This document shows, one piece after another, positions 57,541 through 64,000 of a stretch of 64,000 nucleotides of DNA; positions within the stretch are counted from its first letter, which is position 1, and the number at the start of each line of letters is the position of its first letter. Origin of the DNA: Plasmodium relictum (Eukaryota; Apicomplexa; Aconoidasida; Haemosporida; Plasmodiidae); NCBI RefSeq assembly GCF_900005765.1, contig NC_041687.1, forward strand, positions 186,001-250,000, given 5' to 3'. The notes below the pieces were generated by a model. It ran no database searches. It had not been told where the DNA came from and saw only the letters and a list, made by a program, of their open reading frames with translations. The position numbers and the translations under genes were made by a program.

Positions 57541-60500
57541 TTATGTAGAATATTTTGATATAATTGTAGCTAAAGAAAATGAAGGTGTATATATATCACT
57601 TTGCTTATATTTCATTAAAATTTTAGAATTTGAAATTTTATCTTTCATAGTTCTTTGAACTATGTTAAATGTATTATATAGAGAATTAAATTTTTCTTTA
57701 ATTAAATTTAAATCAATTGGTTTCGGTGTATTCATATTAATATTTTTTTTCTTTGTAATTAAACGATTTGAATATTTTGATATAATATTTTGAAATTTCA
57801 TCTCATATTCTAGCTGAAGTTCATTTAATAAATTGCTGTATTTCATATTTATTTTCTCATATGATAATAGAATTTCTTTTCTTATATATCTAAAATAATC
57901 AATGATTTGAATATGTATATATCTTTTATTATATTGAATTAATGTATAAGCTTTTATTAAATATTTAGCTGATAAATTCTCTAAATTATCTTCTTTTTTT
58001 AATAACTCTAAAAATGAAGAATCATAATTATTGAATTTTATTTTTTTTATAGGATACGGGGAATCTATATTATTTTTCAAATAATAATCACTATTATTAT
58101 CTAACGTATTGGTACTTATTCTTTTTTTATTTTTGCTACCTAGGAAACTTTTATCTATATGAGATTCTTTCAAATTTTCTTTTTCTTCTTCATTATTTAA
58201 AATAATTTCATTACTTGGTTCATCATTTCCCAAAATACTTACAATTTCTGAATATTCTTTTGTTACATTAATATTATTGTTTTTTATATAATCAAAATTT
58301 TTTATATTTTCTATTTTATTACTCTTATATGCATCTTCATTTTCAGGTAATTCTTTTTTATCTGAAATATTATTCTTTATATTTAATTCCTTTTCACTTT
58401 TTGTTTCATTCTGTTTCTCTTTTTTATCTTTTTTCTCATAATTAATTTTACTCACATTACAGTGTATTCTTTGCAAATTTTTATTTTTCACTTTGCTTGT
58501 TTCATCTACTCTAATAATTATATTATTATTATTTGTTGCTTCATTGGATATATTTGGTTTGTTACATTTTTCATATTTATTTAAGCTTTGTATACATTCA
58601 TCAATGCTTTTTTGTTTTTCATCATAATTAAGTAATTCTTTGACTATTTCAACAGGAGATTTCAAAATGTTGTCATTTTTATTTAAATAGATACTTTGTG
58701 AATAATTTGAAACATTTGATTCATATTCTGCATCTAATTTCAAATTTTTTTCACCATGATCCTGAAATGAATTTTCTTTGTCATCTCCCACTACAAAATT
58801 TTTTAATATTTTCTTTGTTTCATTTATATTTTTATTTTCCTCAGATTTACATTTAAAATTATCTTTCTTTGATTGAATACTTTTTAATGCTTCCTCACCA
58901 GATATATCCCTGTTATCAATATTTTTATTAACCTTTTTTTCATAGCTATCAATGTTTTTCTTTTTATCTTCATTCATTTTACATTGATTCTTTTCCTTCT
59001 GTTCATTTTTTTCGTTTTCATTATTGTATATTTTTTCTTCATTTGTATTATTCCTTATTATATGAATATCCATTTTTATACTTTGATTTTTTGAATCTTG
59101 TATTTTAGGAGAATTATCATTATTTACCTTATTTAATGTACTTAAGTTTTGACTACAATTATTAAATTTAGAATTTTGTTGATTATTTTTTTCTTCCAAT
59201 AAATTCATTAGCAATAAATCTTCATAATGGTTTTCTTCATTTAAAGCCAATTCATTATTAAAATCACACATGTTTTCATTAAAAGTATTCTTTAAATTAT
59301 GTTCATTCATTAGTGATAATTCATTTAATGAATTTTCATAAAGCTGATTACTACATTTACCACCATCATCATAAATATAATTTTCTTTTATTAAATCCCT
59401 AGTTGTTGCATAACTAATTTTAAGATTACCTCCATTTTTTTCTATCTCATTTTCTTTTGCTAATGAAATTTTTTCATTTAAGTTTATTGATTCATTAAAT
59501 AATACATCAGTAATATCATTATCTACTAATTTCTTAATTTCCAAATTTTTTTGATGACTTATCAGATCGTTATTATTGCAATCTATATTGTTTAATGACT
59601 CCTCTAATAGTACAGTTTTAGTTTCAACTGAAATGTTATCATTTAATAAACAAATTTCTTTTGTTGTTGCAAAACTAACTTTCCTTCTTTCCATTTTTTC
59701 TTTACTTTTGTTGTTATTATTTATCAACATATTGTTTGAGTCATTATCTATATCATTTTTTAATTTAGTTATGTATAAATTGTCTTTTAAATAAATACCT
59801 TCACCTTCATCTTTTTTCTCATTATCATCACTAATATTTTCAATTTCTATTACACAATTTATTAAACTATATACTTTTCTTTTTATTGATTCTGAACTAA
59901 AACTTATTGATATTTCTACATTATCGAAAAATCGATCTTCAAAATTTTTTCTTAATTTATTGGAGAGAACTCCTGTAAAAAAAAAAAAAAAAAAAATTAC
60001 AGTGGATATTGCATATAATTAATATTATTGCTATTCACAAAAGTGAAATATGTTCTAACCTATAGCATCATTTTTTTTAAAATAAAAAGTAATTATTTTT
60101 GAATTTTCTTCATTTTTTATTTTAATTCTATCATATGATATCACCATAAGTAATTTATTTTTTGTATTATAGAAATAGACATAAAAAATATTCATTAGTA
60201 AACTACCTTTATAACCATTAGGTGTTAAAATTGTTTTGTTGGATACTTCATTTTCATTAATATTATCATCGAATGTTTTAACAAAAATGCTACTATTATT
60301 TATATATATATATGAATTATCTTTTAAATAATCTATATTTATATCTTTGTCTTTTGTTAAAGTCAAATAATAATTTCTTTTTTTGTTTATTAAATTACTT
60401 ATCTGACTACATAAAGAAAAATTGTCAATTTTTTTCTCAGTAGTAAATTTATGTATACTTTTAAATAAAGAAAGAATTTTTTTTTTTATTTCTATATCTG

Positions 60501-61191
60501 GAACATTTTCATATTCCTTTAAGATAATATTTATATAATTTTCAAAATTATTGATATTTTTTATCTCTTCAGTATTTTGAAAAATAGGCAATAATAAATC
60601 AAAAGCTATTTCTATTATTTTAATACGAGAATAACCTTTCTGGATGTAATTAATATCAATATCTTTTGTTTTTAAATTATTTAAAATTTCATTTAATAAG
60701 GATAGATGAAACGATATAATATGTAATAAGGATATGTAAAAATTGCTTAATTCTACATTGTAATATTTCCATATATCTATTAAGTTTGTTATATTATTTA
60801 AATCTAAAACAAAAAAGAAAAATGTTCTTTCAAATAACAAAAAGCTATCATCTGAAAATTCGTTTTCTTTTAGGCATATATCTATAATAACATTTAAATT
60901 TTTAAAGAAATTTTCGTTTATTTCCTCTTTTATGTTAATACATTTATTAATACAATATCGAATAAAATACATACATTCATGTGCTAATAAAGTCATATGA
61001 CTATTTAGCGAATTAATACATATACCTATAATTCTATCAATAACTTTATAATTAAAAGTAAAATTGGATTCAATATCTATCTCTATTAAATCATGTAAAA
61101 ATACTGATAACGAACATTCCCCTTCTTCTTCAGCTGCGTTTAACTCTTGAATTATATTATTGTTATATTCTTCAACGTCTATATCATTCAT
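57541..61191 (-). CDS. Unrecognised 1187-residue protein, two exons
   Basis: Two long frames are one gene. Exon 60060-61191 ends ATAG|GTTAGA and exon 57541-59972 starts after a T-rich TTTTTACAG acceptor; the phase-1 join gives KKNDAIG-VLSNKLRKNFEDRF. I cannot name the protein. The first about 290 residues look like a helical repeat (HEAT/ARM-like, e.g. MTLLAHECMYFIRYCINKCI). About 290-440 is beta-rich (SYIYINNSSIFVKTF, SLLMNIFYVYFYNTKNKLLM, IITFYFKK). A long Asn/Lys/Glu disordered region follows, and the last about 120 residues form a helical or coiled segment (YIHIQIIDYFRYIRKEILLS onward). A short motif occurs twice, RKVSFATTKE (474-483) and LKISYATTRD (561-570); KVSF fits the PP1-binding RVxF consensus. 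ARM plus beta-domain plus C-terminal coil resembles meiotic axis proteins such as SYCP2, but only in outline. Confidence 0.8.
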
Positions 61192-61238
61192 TTTTATAAA
61201 TTTTTTTTTTCTATATTAACAAAATCATAAAAAAAAGA

Positions 61239-61273
<35 letters not shown>

Positions 61274-62142
61274 AAAAAAGAACAATCAAATTAATATATA
61301 TAATTTAAAAAAAAAAATGTTAACAATTAAAAATTATAAAATACATAATATATAAAAATTTTAAAATAAAACAAATACAGAAATTAAAAAAAAAAAAAAA
61401 CTAAATTTTAAGACAATATAAACTTTTTTTTTTTTTTAAATCTATAAGAACTAAATTTTTCTATTAATTCCAAATATTATCATTTAGAATATGCACACTA
61501 TCTTTTTTTTTTTTTTTTTAATATTTTTTGTAGATTTTTATATTAATTGAAAAAAGACAACATAATATTTTATTCTATGAATTATATTTGAAATATAAGT
61601 AATCAAACAAAATTATTTTAATTTTTTTTTTTTTTAAATGTATATATATAAATTTTTTAAAAAAAGATATGTATATTATTTAGCAAAATATAAAGAATAT
61701 ATAATACCTTTAAAAAAATGGGATTAATTTAAATAAATTAACAAAATATAAAAACAAAGTTTTTCATTTATATATTTAATTATTATTTTATTAATTCAGT
61801 TAATATTAACTATAAGTGAAAAAAAAAAAAAAATAAATAAACAATATAGAAGCTTAATCTTCTATGTATTTTATTTATTATTAACTTAATTTCTATTTAT
61901 ATATAATTATTTCCACATACCATTGTTTGATTCCTAATAAGGTTATGTTCAAATATTTTTTTTTTTTTTATATATTCCTTATATAATTATGATATTTTAT
62001 ATTTTTTTTTAATATTCTCAGGAATAATAAATCTATGTATTCTTTTTTTTTTTTTTCTTTTGAAGAATAACTAATTTTTGAAAGTACTAATTTATTTTAT
62101 TTAGAAAACTTTATTTTATTCACTTAATTTTTATTTTATATA
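61192..62142. other. Intergenic between the 1187-residue gene and DRC10-like
   Basis: Upstream region of one minus-strand gene and 3' flank of the other. It has dense A and T tracts, including an A run of about 30 at 61240-61269. No exon is supported. Confidence 0.5.
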
Positions 62143-63671
62143 CTAGTTTTTCTTTTTTCTTTTTTTTTTCTTTTGATATTCACTAAATAAATTTCTTTGC
62201 TTTATTGCTCTTATGTATGATTGAATAATAATTGCCGCTTCATTATTTATATTCTCTTCTTTTTGAATTATTCTATCTCTTTTTTCAGTTAATTCTTTTA
62301 AAATCTGATTTTCTTCATCTTCTGCTTTTTTTCGCATTAAAATAGTATCCAAATCATTTTCGATTATTCTATTTTCTTTTAATTCATTATTCAATTTTTC
62401 TATTTCTATAATGCAAGTATAAATTTTTAAATAAAAAAAATAAATAAATAATAATAAAAATTGTGCAAATATTTATATATATGTGTCTATTTATTACCAT
62501 TATCCATTATATTTATTTCTTTGTCTATTGAATCAATATAATTTTTGATATCTAGTTCTAATAATTTATTTTTTTTAACCAAGCTTATTTCTTGATCTTG
62601 ATATGTTTTAATTTGGTTTTCATATACATTTTTTGTTTTTTCAAATAAAATATTAATATTTTCTAAATTTTCGGAAGCATCATTTATAGGAATCATATTT
62701 AATAACTTTTTTATATTTTCTTCAGAGCTTTTTCTTAGATCATCCAGTTCTTTTTCCTTGTTTCTCAGAATATCTTCTAATTCTTCTATTTCGTACTGAC
62801 TTTCTTTTCTAATGCTCTCTAGTTCGTCATTTAATTTTTTTTCTTGATCTTGTATTTTTTTTTCTTCCTCTTTTAATTTTTCTAGATTATCAATCCTCTT
62901 TAGTTTTTCTTCTGCTGTTGTTTGAAACTTAATAAAAAAAATATTCTATAATAAAAAAAAGAAAAAAAAAAGAAGGAATATTTAAAATTAGACTATTTTG
63001 TTATAAGACTAATTTTTTTTTTTTAATAACTTTTAAATCATTAATAATATGTAAAAATTTTAAAAAATCATGATTATCTTTGTCATTTGAAGAATTTAAA
63101 ATTTGAAATAGATTATCATTTTCTTTTAATATTTTGCATAAAGCAAAACAATACTTTTTTATTTTCACTACTAATTCCTGATCTCTAAAAAAGGAAAGAT
63201 TTTCATTACCACTATCATTTGTTTTTTCTATTTCTTCGATCTTTTCTATTTGAGTGTGTTCATATAATTTATTTAATTTTATTATATCTTTAAAATAAAT
63301 AAGAAATTCTTGAGGCATCGTTTTTAACTCTTTTTCGTTTAATTTTTCTAACACCTATTATATTAGAAATTTTTATGAAATATGTACTTATCACTTTATT
63401 CATATATATTTTAATAATATATATTTTTTATTCTTTTTTCTAAAAACTATATGCCTCATCTATGCCATATTTCATTCATTAAATTATAATTTAAGAAATA
63501 TAAACAATTCTTTTAGTGTCATTTACACTTTTGTATATATATATATATTGTTTTTTTTTTTTTTTGAACCTCCTCATTTATTAATGACAAATTAATAATT
63601 TTCTTCTCAAATATTTCTATAACATTATATAACCTTTTAGCATCAATATCAATAAATTTTGTTTCTGTCAT
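62143..63671 (-). CDS. DRC10: Dynein regulatory complex subunit 10-like (IQCD), four exons
   Basis: DRC10/IQCD is an IQ-motif subunit of the nexin-dynein regulatory complex linking axonemal doublets. Exons on the minus strand are 63570-63671, 63031-63354, 62498-62945 and 62143-62405; phases (0, 0, 1) give 378 residues. Three points support the identity. The N terminus TKFIDIDAKRLYNVIEIFEK aligns with human IQCD TKLTTIEAKRIMSILDEAIY. Across the second splice, INDLK-NIFFIKFQTTAEE matches IELRGFLFEKLLTSPMEA without gaps. The end has one IQ motif (AAIIIQSYIRAIKQR) followed by a lysine tail, as in IQCD. The human sequences are from memory. The central part is coiled coil. The first two donors (GTTCAA, GTTATT) are not the usual GTA/GTAAG, so they are the least certain splice sites. 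DRC9/IQCG is the alternative family. Confidence 0.75.
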
Positions 63672-64000
63672 TTTTCTTTTCTTTTACAATGTTTTTAAAG
63701 AAAATTAGTTAAAAAAAAAGTTACTGATTCAATAAGATGGATAACAACAACAAAAAAAAAAAAAAAGAGTAAAAATTGCTAATTAAAATATAATAAAAAT
63801 ATGCTAAATTATAATTAAAGTTTAAAAAAAAAAAAAGACCTCTTATAATATTGTATGCGTAATATTAATAAAGATATATTTATAATGTATATTAAAAAAA
63901 AAGTAAATACTTTTATAAGCATTTATATAAATTTATTTTTCTTTTTAAATAAAAAAAGTATATTAACTCCAAAAAAAAAAATTATTCTTTTAAATATTTT
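63672..64000. promoter_or_regulatory. Upstream flank of the DRC10-like gene (to window end)
   Basis: A+T-rich 5' flank with A tracts at about 63754-63767 and 63823-63836. No other feature was seen. Confidence 0.4.

Noticed and set aside
1-64000. tRNA or rRNA genes, transposons, CRISPR arrays, var/subtelomeric gene families
   Set aside because: No matching sequence was seen; the window looks like a chromosome-internal housekeeping region.

Overview
The window is nuclear DNA of a malaria parasite (genus Plasmodium). Four things point there: extreme A+T richness, long homopolymer and (AT)n runs, proteins packed with Asn/Lys/Asp low-complexity inserts, and a set of recognisable genes whose order matches, as far as I recall, a block of P. 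falciparum chromosome 11 (RAD51, pescadillo, an ApiAP2 factor, MscS channel, IWS1, DTD, CK2 alpha, succinyl-CoA synthetase alpha, ERC, PFJ2). The sequences are clearly not P. falciparum itself. The long intergenic regions and base composition would fit an avian parasite such as P. gallinaceum or P. relictum, but that is inference.

Layout. 1-6.2 kb: RAD51 (partial, -), a five-exon UXT/prefoldin-like gene (-), and a large coiled-coil protein that looks like axonemal CCDC39/FAP59 (-). 7.7-17 kb: pescadillo (+), convergent with a two-exon ApiAP2 transcription factor (-). 17-23.5 kb: a 6.5 kb gene-free region upstream of the AP2 gene, rich in GTGCA/TGCAC motifs. 23.5-33.3 kb: a giant EF-hand MscS channel (-), divergent from IWS1 (+). 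34.9-46 kb, all +: an unrecognised Asn-rich protein with two tiny 3' exons, D-aminoacyl-tRNA deacylase, a two-exon pterin-4a-carbinolamine dehydratase, CK2 alpha, and three-exon succinyl-CoA synthetase alpha. 47-52 kb, -: two ER luminal proteins, ERC and the J-domain/thioredoxin protein PFJ2. 53.4-56.1 kb, +: a two-exon MIC19-like twin-CX9C protein and a TTC4/CNS1 Hsp90 co-chaperone. 56.5 kb, -: a C/D-box snoRNA whose D' guide matches the site guided by U43/snR70 in 18S rRNA. 57.5-63.7 kb, -: a two-exon unrecognised 1187-residue protein and a four-exon dynein-regulatory-complex subunit (DRC10/IQCD-like).

These are mostly independent housekeeping genes. Some themes recur: flagellar axoneme assembly for the male gamete (CCDC39-like, DRC10-like), ER calcium/redox folding (ERC and PFJ2 side by side), ribosome production (pescadillo, snoRNA), Pol II transcription (AP2, IWS1) and mitochondrial function (SCS alpha, MIC19-like). 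Eight genes were assembled from several exons by matching splice sites and reading phase by eye. Splice coordinates could be off by a base or two and need RNA-seq confirmation.
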